Assembly: GCA_964431365.1 (NCBI GenBank)
Contig: CAYSJJ010000072.1
Span: forward strand, 1 to 19,248
Length of the DNA: 19,248 nucleotides
Origin: Geomobilibacter sp964431365
GTDB taxonomy: Bacteria; Desulfobacterota; Desulfuromonadia; Geobacterales; DSM-12255
Direction: 5' to 3'
Shown: piece after piece, positions 7,854 through 14,516 of the stretch
How the letters are laid out: every line of letters begins with the position of its first letter
Numbering within the stretch: the first letter of the stretch is position 1
Notes under the pieces: generated by a model
The model's database searches: none
Seen by the model: the letters and a program-made list of their open reading frames with translations, nothing else
What the model was told of the DNA's origin: nothing
Program-made: the position numbers and the translations under genes

Positions 7854-8585
7854 CTAACGTTTCTGCAGCGGATAGCCCGAGCATCTTTTCTCGGCCGCCA
7901 TCATGAGATCCATCATCTCCTGGCCCGACTCCGGCTGTTCCGCCCCGATCAGCTGATGCTCCATGCACTCCTCGTAGTTCCGGAACCGTTCCTTTCCCAC
8001 GACCTTCACCCCGGCCTCACCCCCCGGCCGCTCTGCCTGCTGGCGGCTTGCAGCCGTCTTCCTTTTTTTCGGCTGGACCGTTTTTTCGGTCCGCGGTGCA
8101 ACCGGCACCTCTTCCCCGTCATCCTGCTTCCAGGAGAAGTCTCTCCGCCGCTCCGGGGTGTCGGTGAAGAAGACCGTGCCGTCGCGGGATTTGCTCCGGT
8201 AGACTACCGTCGGAGGGACCTCTTTCTTGGGTGGAGGCTCCTCCTCTTCGCCGGCGTCGCTCACCTCGCTATCGCCGGCATTTGCGGTCGTTTTCGGCTC
8301 CGTCTTCACCGGCACCTTTTCCTTGCCGCCCGTTGCATCCGGGGCTCCCGCCGTTCCCTGGCCGGCACCTGCCTTGGTCGCATCGTCCTGTTTCGAGAGC
8401 GCAAAGCCGTTTTTGTAGAACTCGATGCCGAACTCGTTCAGTTCCGGAACCCTGCTCGTGTGACAGCCGTCGCATTTCATCTTGTATTTGCGGCTGAAAG
8501 CCGACATGGCGGATGCGGTGCCCTGAGAACAGAAAATGGCGAGAAGTGCCACCAGTATCAGCCAGCCCGTTGTGTTCCAGCGCAT
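7854..8585 (-). CDS. Exported one-heme c-type cytochrome with DUF4124-like segment
   Basis: A 243-residue protein. Residues 1-26 are a signal peptide (LILVALLAIF, cut after TASA). A single heme-c site C38-D-G-C41-H42 lies in FSRKYKMKCDGCHTSRVPELN and continues EFGIEFYKNGF; this resembles the short single-heme module (YxMxCxxCHxxxPxLNxFG) found in outer-membrane or periplasmic proteins of metal-reducing bacteria. A low-complexity Pro/Glu/Lys linker follows. VVYRSKSRDGTVFFTDTPER (128-147) matches the DUF4124 pattern. The C-terminus has a Cys pair (YEECM, KRCSG) that could form a disulfide. The start at 8585 is chosen for the GAGG ribosome site and the signal peptide; a longer frame runs to 8681. 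Electron transfer or heme-sensing is inferred only from the motif. Confidence 0.75.
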   Translation of the reverse strand: MRWNTTGWLILVALLAIFCSQGTASAMSAFSRKYKMKCDGCHTSRVPELNEFGIEFYKNGFALSKQDDATKAGAGQGTAGAPDATGGKEKVPVKTEPKTTANAGDSEVSDAGEEEEPPPKKEVPPTVVYRSKSRDGTVFFTDTPERRRDFSWKQDDGEEVPVAPRTEKTVQPKKRKTAASRQQAERPGGEAGVKVVGKERFRNYEECMEHQLIGAEQPESGQEMMDLMMAAEKRCSGYPLQKR

Positions 8586-8708
8586 GGTACCTCGCTTTAT
8601 ACTATGCAAAATCGGCTTCACACTTCGTCGTTCCCGCAAAGAATCTACTAATGTATAGCGCACAACATGCCACTTCTCCATTATTTTTCTGCAGGCGGAA
8701 AGGTGGGG

Positions 8709-9503
8709 CTAGACCAGCCCGCTCAGCATCTTGAGTCCCGTGGCGATCAGGAGGCAGGCGAACAGCTTTTTCAGCCGGGAGACCGGGAGGCGGTGGGCCA
8801 GCCGGGCACCGAGAGGGGCCGTCAGGTAGCTCATGGCGGCAACCCCGACCAGGGCCGGCAGGTAGACGAAGCCGAAAGAGTAGGGTGGAAGCCCGTCGGC
8901 GGCCATGCCATTCAGGATGAAGCCGAGCGCTCCGGAGGCGGCGATGGGGAAGCCGATGGCTGCCGAGGTGCCGATGGCGCCGTACATCGAGACGTTGCAC
9001 CAGATCAGGAACGGCACCGACATGCTCCCCCCCCCGATCCCGACCAGGCTGGAAATGGCGCCGATGAAGGTTCCCGTGCCGAAGAGCCCCAGGCCGCCGG
9101 GTAGCTGGCGGGTGGGCTTCGGGCGGAGATCCATGAGCATCTGGCTGGCGACGAAAAAGGTGAAACAGACGAAAAAGACCTTGAGGAAGCCGGTGGAGAG
9201 CGCGGCCGCCACCCGGGAGCCGGCCAGCGTGCCGACCAGTATCCCCGGCGTAATCAGGCGGACCACCTGCCAGTTCACCATCCCCTGCCCATGGTGGGCC
9301 CGGAAGCTGGCGAACGAGGTGAAGACGATGGTTGCCAGGGAGGTCCCCAGGGCCAGGTGAAGGATGTGCTGGGCCGGGAACTTCAGGGCCATGAAGGTGA
9401 AGGTGAGCATCGGCACGATCACGATCCCGCCGCCGACGCCGAGGAGCCCGGCCAGGAGACCGGCAATCAGGCCGAGGCCGCAGTAAGTGAGCCAGATTGT
9501 CAT
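8709..9503 (-). CDS. TSUP family (TauE/SafE) anion exporter
   Basis: A 264-residue inner-membrane protein with about eight hydrophobic segments and the two-repeat architecture of the TauE/SafE/TSUP family. The paired signature loops are visible: GLLGVGGGIVIVPML (residues about 19-33) and SLVGIGGGSMSVPFL in the second half. Family members export sulfite, sulfonates or other small anions; substrate cannot be told here. ATG 9503 has AAAGGAGAGG at good spacing; the frame extends further upstream but the N-terminal extension is not membrane-like and is rejected. The second GGG loop is encoded by a nine-base C run on the plus strand (9027-9035). The gene is divergent from the chromate transporter pair, suggesting an oxyanion-handling neighbourhood. 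Confidence 0.87.
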   Translation of the reverse strand: MTIWLTYCGLGLIAGLLAGLLGVGGGIVIVPMLTFTFMALKFPAQHILHLALGTSLATIVFTSFASFRAHHGQGMVNWQVVRLITPGILVGTLAGSRVAAALSTGFLKVFFVCFTFFVASQMLMDLRPKPTRQLPGGLGLFGTGTFIGAISSLVGIGGGSMSVPFLIWCNVSMYGAIGTSAAIGFPIAASGALGFILNGMAADGLPPYSFGFVYLPALVGVAAMSYLTAPLGARLAHRLPVSRLKKLFACLLIATGLKMLSGLV

Positions 9504-9542
9504 GCCGATCCTCTCCTTTGGTTTCGCGGGCAACCCGCCGAG

Positions 9543-9571
9543 AGCATAGTGAAAATCACTCCATAATGCAA
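9543..9571 (-). promoter_or_regulatory. Possible promoter of the TSUP exporter
   Basis: On the minus strand TTGCAT (complement of 9566-9571) and TATGCT (complement of 9543-9548) are separated by 17 bases, about 40 bases upstream of the start at 9503. Three and four matches to consensus, so moderate support only. Confidence 0.35.
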
Positions 9572-9574
9572 CTG

Positions 9575-9591
9575 CCGCCGTGGGACGGCGG
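9575..9591. repeat. Short perfect hairpin in the divergent intergenic region
   Basis: CCGCCGT (9575-9581) and ACGGCGG (9585-9591) are perfect reverse complements around a GGG loop. There is no T run, so it is not a terminator. It lies between the two divergent promoters and could be an operator or a structured 5' element. Confidence 0.4.
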
Positions 9592-9604
9592 AGCGGTTTC
9601 CTCC

Positions 9605-9633
9605 TTGCCGCCGGTGATGGTTCCTGATATAAG
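9605..9633 (+). promoter_or_regulatory. Possible promoter of the chromate transporter pair
   Basis: TTGCCG (9605-9610) and TATAAG (9628-9633) with 17-base spacing. The predicted start site falls at or next to the ATG at 9640, so the message would be nearly leaderless. Confidence 0.4.
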
Positions 9634-9639
9634 GCAGCC

Positions 9640-10194
9640 ATGACCAGGACGAAGCGGGTTACGCTACGGGAGATATTCACGGCCTTTTTCATGATCGGTG
9701 CCACCGGATTCGGCGGCGGCATGGCCATCGTCTCCCTCACGGAGCGGGTCTGCGTCCGGGAGCGGCGCTGGGTCACCTCCGACGAATTCATGCACGGACT
9801 CGCCTTCGGCCAGCTTCTCGGCCCCTTCTCCCTCAACGTCTGCACCTTCGTCGGCTACCAGTTGCGTGGCGTCGTTGGCGGGGTCGTCGCCAGCGTCGCC
9901 TTCATCGCCCCCTCTTTCGTGCTGGTAACCCTCCTCTCCTGGTTCTATTTCCGGTTCCACGAGCTCCCCCAGCTCCAGTCGGCGCTGGGCGGCACCAATC
10001 CGGTCATCATCGGCCTGATCGTCGTGGCCGCTATCGGCATGGCCCGGAAGCAGGTGCGGGGACGGACCGACCTGCTGGTGGCCGCTCTCGCCTTTAGCGC
10101 GGTAGCCTTTGCCAATGTCAGCGCCATTGTCGTCCTGATCGCCGCGGCCATCTGGTCCCTGGGCCGGAGCTGGTATCGGCGGGAGCACCACTGA
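9640..10194 (+). CDS. Chromate transporter, N-terminal-type half (CHR family)
   Basis: A 184-residue membrane protein containing one CHR domain. Visible family features: FFMIGATGFGGGMAIVSLTE near residues 17-36 (the FGGG loop), a tryptophan-rich cytoplasmic turn RRWVTSDEF, and QLLGPFSLNVCTFVGYQLRG, corresponding to the usual PGP-containing stretch but with Leu in place of the first Pro. About five to six hydrophobic segments are visible. Short CHR proteins are encoded in pairs, and the two halves together form one chromate (or sulfate-like anion) efflux transporter. The stop codon overlaps the next start by one base (TGATG), so both halves are likely made together. ATG 9640 is chosen; AAGG (9631-9634) lies just upstream. 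Confidence 0.88.
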   Translation: MTRTKRVTLREIFTAFFMIGATGFGGGMAIVSLTERVCVRERRWVTSDEFMHGLAFGQLLGPFSLNVCTFVGYQLRGVVGGVVASVAFIAPSFVLVTLLSWFYFRFHELPQLQSALGGTNPVIIGLIVVAAIGMARKQVRGRTDLLVAALAFSAVAFANVSAIVVLIAAAIWSLGRSWYRREHH

Positions 10195-10718
10195 TGGCCG
10201 GCCTTTTCAAGCTCTCCTGGCTTTTCTTCAAGATCGGCCTGGTCTTCGTCGGCGGCGGCTATGTGCTGATCCCGCTCCTCCACCGGCTCATGGTCGACCA
10301 GCTCCATTGGCTCACCCTGAAGGAGTTCCTCGACGGGGTGGCCCTCTCCCAGCTGACGCCCGGGCCGCTGGCCATGCTAGCCACCTTTACCGGCTACAAG
10401 AGCGGCGGGTTTGCCGGGGCGCTCCTCTCCACGATTTTCATCTTCTGCCCCTGCACGCTCCTGACCCTGGCCATTGCCAGCCGCTATGAGAAGATGCGCA
10501 ACATGGAGCTGATCCGGACCGCCCTAGATGGCCTCCTGCCGGCGGTGGTCGGGCTGGTGGCTGCTGCTGCCTGGAACCTGGGGACGACCTCCCTGACGGG
10601 CCTCCGCTCCTGGGTGCTGCTCCTGGTCGGCTTCTGCATCCTCCAGTTCACCCGGGTGAGCCCCATGGTGGTGATCCTCGGCGCTGCCGGCGTCGGCCTG
10701 TTCTTCCATTTCGTCTGA
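10194..10718 (+). CDS. Chromate transporter, C-terminal-type half (CHR family)
   Basis: A 174-residue single CHR-domain membrane protein and partner of the preceding half. It shows FKIGLVFVGGGYVLIPLLH near residues 12-30 and the complete signature LSQLTPGPLAMLATFTGYK, with the PGP turn that the first half lacks. Five or six hydrophobic segments follow, with a short charged loop (SRYEKMRNM). Known short CHR pairs confer chromate resistance by efflux when both genes are present. The one-base overlap with the upstream stop indicates an operon. Substrate is inferred from family; anions other than chromate remain possible. Confidence 0.88.
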   Translation: MAGLFKLSWLFFKIGLVFVGGGYVLIPLLHRLMVDQLHWLTLKEFLDGVALSQLTPGPLAMLATFTGYKSGGFAGALLSTIFIFCPCTLLTLAIASRYEKMRNMELIRTALDGLLPAVVGLVAAAAWNLGTTSLTGLRSWVLLLVGFCILQFTRVSPMVVILGAAGVGLFFHFV

Positions 10719-10764
10719 GAGGAGTCCCGATGCCGCACTCCTTTGCTGTTGCCGGGAGGCGGGG

Positions 10765-11364
10765 ATGAATTTCCTCTGCCACCTCTACCTCTCCGGGGAC
10801 GATCCCGAGCTGCTGGTGGGGAACCTGATGGGGGACTTCGTCAAGGGGCGGCTCCCCGGCCGCTTCCCGCCGGGGATCGAGCGGGGGGTGGCCCTCCATC
10901 GCTGGATCGACAGCGCTGCCAACCGCTCTCCCGCATTCGCCAGGAGCCGGGAGCGGCTCGACCCCGCCATCGGTCTCTACCGGGGGGTGCTGGTCGACCT
11001 CTTCTACGACCACTTCCTGGCGCTCGCCTGGCAGGCCTATCACCCGGAACCGCTGGAACGGTTTCTCGACCGGGCGCACCGTCTGGCCCACGACCACGAG
11101 GCGTCCCTCCCGGAGCGGCTGCGGCAGATCCTCTCCACGATCTTCACTGACCTGATCCCCTCCTACCGTGAAGAGGCCGGGATCGGCCGCGCCCTGGAGC
11201 GGATGTCCGGCAGGATCGCCCGCCCCAACCCCCTCGGTCGGGGGGGGAGCGAGCTGGAGCTCCACTACGCCGGGCTCCGCGACGACTTCGAGCAGTTCCT
11301 CCCGGCCATCCGGGACGAGGCGGCCGCGTGGCGTGCCGGCCGCTGGCAGCACCGTTCAGTGTGA
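10765..11364 (+). CDS. acpH: ACP phosphodiesterase (DUF479 family)
   Basis: A 199-residue cytoplasmic protein matching AcpH, the enzyme that removes the 4'-phosphopantetheine group from holo-acyl carrier protein. Family marks are present in order: MNFLCHLYLS at the N-terminus, GNLMGDFVKG (19-28), LHRWIDS (44-50) and DLFYDHFLA (78-86), which contain the His/Asp residues expected for an HD-like metal-dependent phosphodiesterase. The ribosome site GGGAGG (10753-10758) is six bases from the ATG. The gene follows the chromate pair closely and may be cotranscribed. The TGA stop (11362-11364) is the first part of a long inverted repeat, so the C-terminal residues may have been changed when that element arose. 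A G8 run lies at 11240-11247 within the gene. Confidence 0.85.
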   Translation: MNFLCHLYLSGDDPELLVGNLMGDFVKGRLPGRFPPGIERGVALHRWIDSAANRSPAFARSRERLDPAIGLYRGVLVDLFYDHFLALAWQAYHPEPLERFLDRAHRLAHDHEASLPERLRQILSTIFTDLIPSYREEAGIGRALERMSGRIARPNPLGRGGSELELHYAGLRDDFEQFLPAIRDEAAAWRAGRWQHRSV

Positions 11365-11555
11365 ATCCGTACCGGGTGCGACCCCACTTCGCTCCGTCTG
11401 CCCCTCACACCGCCGCTGTACGGCTTATTACGCTACCGGCCTGTAACTCACCCTGACGGGTTCAGACAGACAGGCCGCTGTACGCTCCATTTCGCCTACA
11501 GCGGCTGGCGCTCGGGCAGAGTCGCTCCGTCGGCGCGGCACCCGGTGCGGATTCA
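11362..11555. repeat. 194-bp nested palindrome, possible MITE-like or structured RNA element
   Basis: The outer arms, 11362-11379 (TGAATCCGTACCGGGTGC) and 11538-11555, are reverse complements at 17 of 18 positions, the mismatch being a T/C that allows a G-U pair. Inside them nest TCTGCCC (11397-11403) with GGGCAGA (11514-11520), GCCGCTGTA (11412-11420) with TACAGCGGC (11497-11505), and CGGCCTGT (11437-11444) with ACAGGCCG (11470-11477), around a CCCTGACGGG centre. CCGCTGTACG and TCGCTCCGTC also each occur twice as direct repeats. There is no open frame in it and no obvious target-site duplication. It fills most of the acpH-dehydrogenase gap (308 bases). Confidence 0.8.
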
Positions 11556-11585
11556 GATCAGACCCTCCGCACCACCGGATTCAGG

Positions 11586-11614
11586 TTGACAGGGTAGGGG
11601 GGACGGTGTATGAA
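11586..11614 (+). promoter_or_regulatory. Sigma-70-like promoter for the quinone oxidoreductase gene
   Basis: A perfect TTGACA (11586-11591), a 17-base spacer and TATGAA (11609-11614). The predicted start, near 11621, leaves about a 50-base leader before the ATG at 11673. It lies just beyond the palindromic element. Confidence 0.55.
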
Positions 11615-11618
11615 AACG

Positions 11619-11631
11619 TGGTCTTGGACCA
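11619..11631. promoter_or_regulatory. Candidate operator palindrome at the transcription start
   Basis: TGGTC (11619-11623) and GACCA (11627-11631) around TTG form a short perfect dyad at the predicted +1. Its position would suit repressor binding. Short, so chance is possible. Confidence 0.3.
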
Positions 11632-11672
11632 GATAACGCTGTTTGTATATTCCGTGTACGGGAGGATGTGGC

Positions 11673-12659
11673 ATGAAAGCGGTATTGCTTGAAGGATTTG
11701 GCGGGCTGGACGTGTTGAAGGTGGGCGAGGTGGAGCGGCCCGTGCCGGGCGAGGGGCAGGTGCTGGTGAAGGTGCATGCCACCTCCATCAACCGGCCGGA
11801 CCTGGTGCAGCGCGAGGGGAAATATCCGCCGCCGGCGGGCGATTCGGAGATCCTCGGCCTGGAAGTCTCCGGGGTGATCGAGGAGTGCGGCCCGGGCGTG
11901 ACCGGGTGGCAGAAGGGGGAGCGGGTCATCTCCCTGGTGGGGGGGGGAGCCTACGCCGAGTACGCCGTGGCCTACGCCAGCCACCTGATGCGGATCCCGG
12001 AGAGCATGAGCTTCGAGGAGGCGGCCTGCGTCTGCGAATCCTACATTACCGCCTTTCTCAACCTCTTCATGATCGGCGGGCTCAAGGACAATAACACCGT
12101 CATCATCCATGGCGGCGGCGGCGGCGTGAACACCGCAGGCATCCAGCTCTGCAAGGCGCTGGTCCCCAACACCAAGATTATCGTCACCGCCCACCCGAGC
12201 AAGATCGAGCGGGTCAAGGCGCTGGGTGCGGACCTGGTGATCGACTTCACCCAGACCCCGGATTTCAGCGAGGCGGTGAAGGAGTTCACCAACAAGAAGG
12301 GGGTCGACGTGATCCTCGACCATGTGGGGGCCAAGTACCTGGCGCCGAACATGAACTCCCTCGGTTATGCCGGACGGCTGGTCAGCATCGGCGTCATCAG
12401 CGGCATCAAGGCCGAGCTGAATCTGGCCCTGATGATGGTGAAGCGTCAGCAGATCATCGGCTCCGTGCTCCGTTCCCGTCCGGTAAAGGACAAGGGGGAG
12501 ATCGTGGCCGAGTTCACGCGGACGGCGATCCCCAAGTTCGCCGACCGGACCATCGTGCCGATCATCGAGCAGGTCTTCCCCCTCGACCAGGTCGTGGAGG
12601 CGCACCGGATGATGGAAGAGGACAAGCATTTCGGCAAGATCGTGCTGAAGGTCGCGTAA
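11673..12659 (+). CDS. Zinc-less MDR family NADPH:quinone oxidoreductase-like protein
   Basis: A 328-residue medium-chain dehydrogenase/reductase close in pattern to the quinone oxidoreductase/PIG3 branch: residues 39-64 read INRPDLVQREGKYPPPAG and then EILGLEVSG. The N-terminal GroES-like domain lacks the catalytic-zinc Cys-His set of alcohol dehydrogenases. The Rossmann domain starts VIIHGGGGGVNTAGIQLCKA (about 143-162), an unusual Gly-rich version of the usual AxxGGVG loop. Such enzymes reduce quinones or enals with NADPH in the cytoplasm. GGAGG (11661-11665) is seven bases from ATG 11673; a longer frame from 11643 has no such site. A single-gene transcript is likely: promoter at 11586 and terminator at 12682. 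A G9 run (11939-11947) encodes part of residues 89-92. Confidence 0.85.
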   Translation: MKAVLLEGFGGLDVLKVGEVERPVPGEGQVLVKVHATSINRPDLVQREGKYPPPAGDSEILGLEVSGVIEECGPGVTGWQKGERVISLVGGGAYAEYAVAYASHLMRIPESMSFEEAACVCESYITAFLNLFMIGGLKDNNTVIIHGGGGGVNTAGIQLCKALVPNTKIIVTAHPSKIERVKALGADLVIDFTQTPDFSEAVKEFTNKKGVDVILDHVGAKYLAPNMNSLGYAGRLVSIGVISGIKAELNLALMMVKRQQIIGSVLRSRPVKDKGEIVAEFTRTAIPKFADRTIVPIIEQVFPLDQVVEAHRMMEEDKHFGKIVLKVA

Positions 12660-12681
12660 CGGGGAGGAACAGCTTGGTTTC

Positions 12682-12720
12682 AAATCCCCCTGTCGCATCG
12701 TGCGGCAGGGGGATTTTTTA
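12682..12720 (+). terminator. Strong intrinsic terminator after the oxidoreductase gene
   Basis: AAATCCCCCTG (12682-12692) pairs perfectly with CAGGGGGATTT (12706-12716). The loop contains CGCA and TGCG, which can pair as well, and a T6 run ends the element. Located 23 bases past the stop codon. Confidence 0.9.
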
Positions 12721-12778
12721 TCATGCGCCATTGGTCATACGAGTCATTAGGGTACTCGCTGGACCCTCTGGGGCCTAA

Positions 12779-12803
12779 AGGGGAGGGGGATGAGTTCTCC
12801 CCT
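12779..12803. repeat. Short inverted repeat in non-coding DNA
   Basis: AGGGGAG (12779-12785) and CTCCCCT (12797-12803) are perfect reverse complements with an 11-base loop, in the 191-base gap between the terminator and the next gene. Otherwise I see only G/C-rich runs there (including a G7 run near 12810). Confidence 0.4.
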
Positions 12804-12911
12804 CCAAAGGGGGGGACGTCGAGTGGTCCGGCTCCGCCCTAGCAATTGTAGTAACCCCCAGGTAGGTTGGACAAGAGGCTATTCCATCCAGGTTGAAGAA
12901 ACGAGCCGATC

Positions 12912-13439
12912 ATGATGTCGCTGGCTGAGCACGCCCACCTCTATCCGTTCCGCCATGCCGCCGGAGTCTGCCTCATGGCGGCGCTCTTCGCCGTCACCCG
13001 GAAGGCCCGTGCCTCGGGGATCTTCGTGCTCGCCCTCTGGAACCTGGCCGGGGTGGTGCTCCACGAGGCGGCCCACCTGACAGCCGGCATCCTCTTCCGG
13101 GCCAGGCCGACCGGCGTCTCCCTGATCCCCCGCCGCGACGGCAACCGCTGGCTGCTCGGCTCGGTCCGGTTCGCCCGCATCACCGCCGTCAATGCGGTCC
13201 CCGTGGCCCTGGCCCCCCTCGCTCTGGCCGGCGTCGCCTGGCTGGCCGCCACGAACTGGTTCCGCTGGGCACCCCCGTCGCTGGCATCCACCCTCGGCCT
13301 CTACGCGGCGCTGTTCGTCCTCCTGTACAACGCCCTCCCGTCCCGCCAGGATCTGCGGGTTGCCACCAACTGGCGGAGCCTGCTCATCTATCTGCCCATC
13401 CTCCTCCTGCTCGTCTTCTATCTCCACCGTTCCCGCTGA
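12912..13439 (+). CDS. Small HExxH membrane protein, M50/site-2-protease-like
   Basis: A 175-residue membrane protein with at least four hydrophobic segments. The motif VVLHEAAHLTAG (49-60) is a zinc-metalloprotease HExxH set at the start of a membrane helix, and NALPSRQDLRVA (140-151) near the C-terminus is a plausible third-ligand region (D147), as in the NxxPxxxxDG motif of site-2 proteases. In between, GVSLIPRRDGNRWLLGSVRF is a strand-like extramembrane segment. If active it would cut substrates within the membrane. ATG 12912 or 12915 could start it; neither has a strong ribosome site. The family call is by motif only, and the protein is much shorter than typical site-2 proteases. An amidohydrolase gene follows after 76 bases. 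Confidence 0.65.
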   Translation: MMSLAEHAHLYPFRHAAGVCLMAALFAVTRKARASGIFVLALWNLAGVVLHEAAHLTAGILFRARPTGVSLIPRRDGNRWLLGSVRFARITAVNAVPVALAPLALAGVAWLAATNWFRWAPPSLASTLGLYAALFVLLYNALPSRQDLRVATNWRSLLIYLPILLLLVFYLHRSR

Positions 13440-13515
13440 CCGGTTTCCGCACGTTTCCCTTCACCGCAGTTTGTGGTACAGTCTTGTCCGCGGTACGGTC
13501 ACAAAGGAGGTCGCC

Positions 13516-14286
13516 ATGCCCGTTCAGGATTTCAAGCTCTTCGATACCCATCTCCATATCATCGATGATCGCTTTCCGTTGATTCCCAACAACGGGTATC
13601 TGCCCGACCCGTTCACCTGCGAAGATTATCGCGACCGGATGAAGGGATACGCGCTGGCCGGCGGGGCCGTCGTATCCGGCTCGTTCCAGGCATTTGACCA
13701 AGGCTATCTGGTTGATGCCCTGAAACGGCTTGGCCCTTCGTTTGTCGGGGTGACCCAATTGCCGTCAACCGTTTCGAATGAGGAAATCCTCGCGCTCGAT
13801 GCCGCCGGTGTCCGCGCGGTCCGGTTCAATCTCAAGCGGGGCGGTTCGGAGGACGTCAGGCATCTCGACAGTCTGGCGCGGCGGGTCCATGAGCTTGCCG
13901 GCTGGCACGTGGAGCTGTACATCGACTCCCGGGAACTGGCGGCACTGTATGACACGCTGATCGCCCTGCCGAGCGTCAGCATCGACCATCTCGGGCTCTC
14001 CCGGGAGGGGTTCGGTACACTGCTCAGGCTGGTCGAACAGGGTGTCCACGTGAAGGCAACCGGCTTCGGCCGGGTCGATTTCGACGTGCGCACCGCGCTG
14101 CACGACCTGTTTGCCGCGAATCCCGACTCGCTGATGTTCGGCACCGACCTCCCCTCCACACGCGCACCCCGTCCCTACGAAGACGACGACTTCCTCCTCG
14201 TCATTGACGCCCTGGGGGATGCAAACGCCCGCAAGGTTCTCTGTGAGAACGCTGTACGGTTCTATCGTCCGGCAAAGAGCGCCTGA
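13516..14286 (+). CDS. Amidohydrolase-2 family metal-dependent hydrolase
   Basis: A 256-residue TIM-barrel protein of the amidohydrolase-2 type (PF04909-like; relatives include 2-pyrone-4,6-dicarboxylate lactonase). Metal-site marks are visible: FDTHLHIID with H12 and H14, SIDHLG with H158, and FGTDLPST with D211, the usual last catalytic Asp. Substrate cannot be inferred; such enzymes hydrolyse lactones or decarboxylate aromatic acids. A near-perfect ribosome site AAAGGAGG (13503-13510) lies five bases from ATG 13516; the frame extends far upstream but the extension overlaps the membrane-protein gene and is rejected. It ends at 14286, 230 bases before the corrinoid operon, so a link with that operon is possible but unproven. 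Confidence 0.82.
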   Translation: MPVQDFKLFDTHLHIIDDRFPLIPNNGYLPDPFTCEDYRDRMKGYALAGGAVVSGSFQAFDQGYLVDALKRLGPSFVGVTQLPSTVSNEEILALDAAGVRAVRFNLKRGGSEDVRHLDSLARRVHELAGWHVELYIDSRELAALYDTLIALPSVSIDHLGLSREGFGTLLRLVEQGVHVKATGFGRVDFDVRTALHDLFAANPDSLMFGTDLPSTRAPRPYEDDDFLLVIDALGDANARKVLCENAVRFYRPAKSA

Positions 14287-14369
14287 CAACGTCGCTGATC
14301 TTGTCCATGCTGCTCTGAATGCACCTCCAAGGTCACCCCCTTGCTGCAAAATATACGCTGTTCCTCGAC

Positions 14370-14397
14370 TTGCTCCCCGGCCTTCAGGTGCTATTAT
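14370..14397 (+). promoter_or_regulatory. Possible promoter of the corrinoid methyl-transfer operon
   Basis: TTGCTC (14370-14375), 16-base spacer, TATTAT (14392-14397). The -10 matches 5 of 6 positions, the -35 is weaker. A start near 14404 leaves a leader of about 110 bases. Confidence 0.4.
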
Positions 14398-14412
14398 TAG
14401 AGTTAGTTTATT

Positions 14413-14427
14413 ATTGTCTTCGACAAT
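14413..14427. promoter_or_regulatory. Candidate operator or hairpin upstream of the corrinoid operon
   Basis: ATTGTC (14413-14418) and GACAAT (14422-14427) flank TTC. The dyad is just after the predicted transcription start. It could bind a regulator or form a small RNA hairpin. Confidence 0.35.
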
Positions 14428-14516
14428 GCCGGAACGACACCGACATGCGGGAGACCGCGCACCCTTTCGCCGGAGTGAGTATCGATCCGATCTTGACTTG
14501 CCAGGGGAGGATGGGG

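Noticed and set aside
8586..8708. Sigma-54 promoter before the cytochrome gene
   Set aside because: A TGGCA and a GC pair are present on the minus strand but the spacing between GG and GC is 8, not 10.
8709..9845. TSUP exporter with a 114-residue N-terminal extension
   Set aside because: The extension overlaps the divergent promoters and the chromate gene, and a strong ribosome site marks ATG 9503.
11401..11555. CRISPR-like repeat pattern from the recurring CCGCTGTACG motif
   Set aside because: Only two or three copies, in inverted and direct orientation at uneven spacing; a palindromic element explains them.
11553..12731. Long minus-strand frame opposite the oxidoreductase
   Set aside because: His/Asp/Leu-rich translation without family features; the plus-strand protein has clear family motifs and a ribosome site.
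14287..14516. Cobalamin riboswitch before the corrinoid operon
   Set aside because: No B12-box-like sequence was seen in the 230-base leader.
14319..14516. Longer start for the corrinoid protein
   Set aside because: The extension overlaps the predicted promoter and has no family match; GGGGAGG marks ATG 14517.
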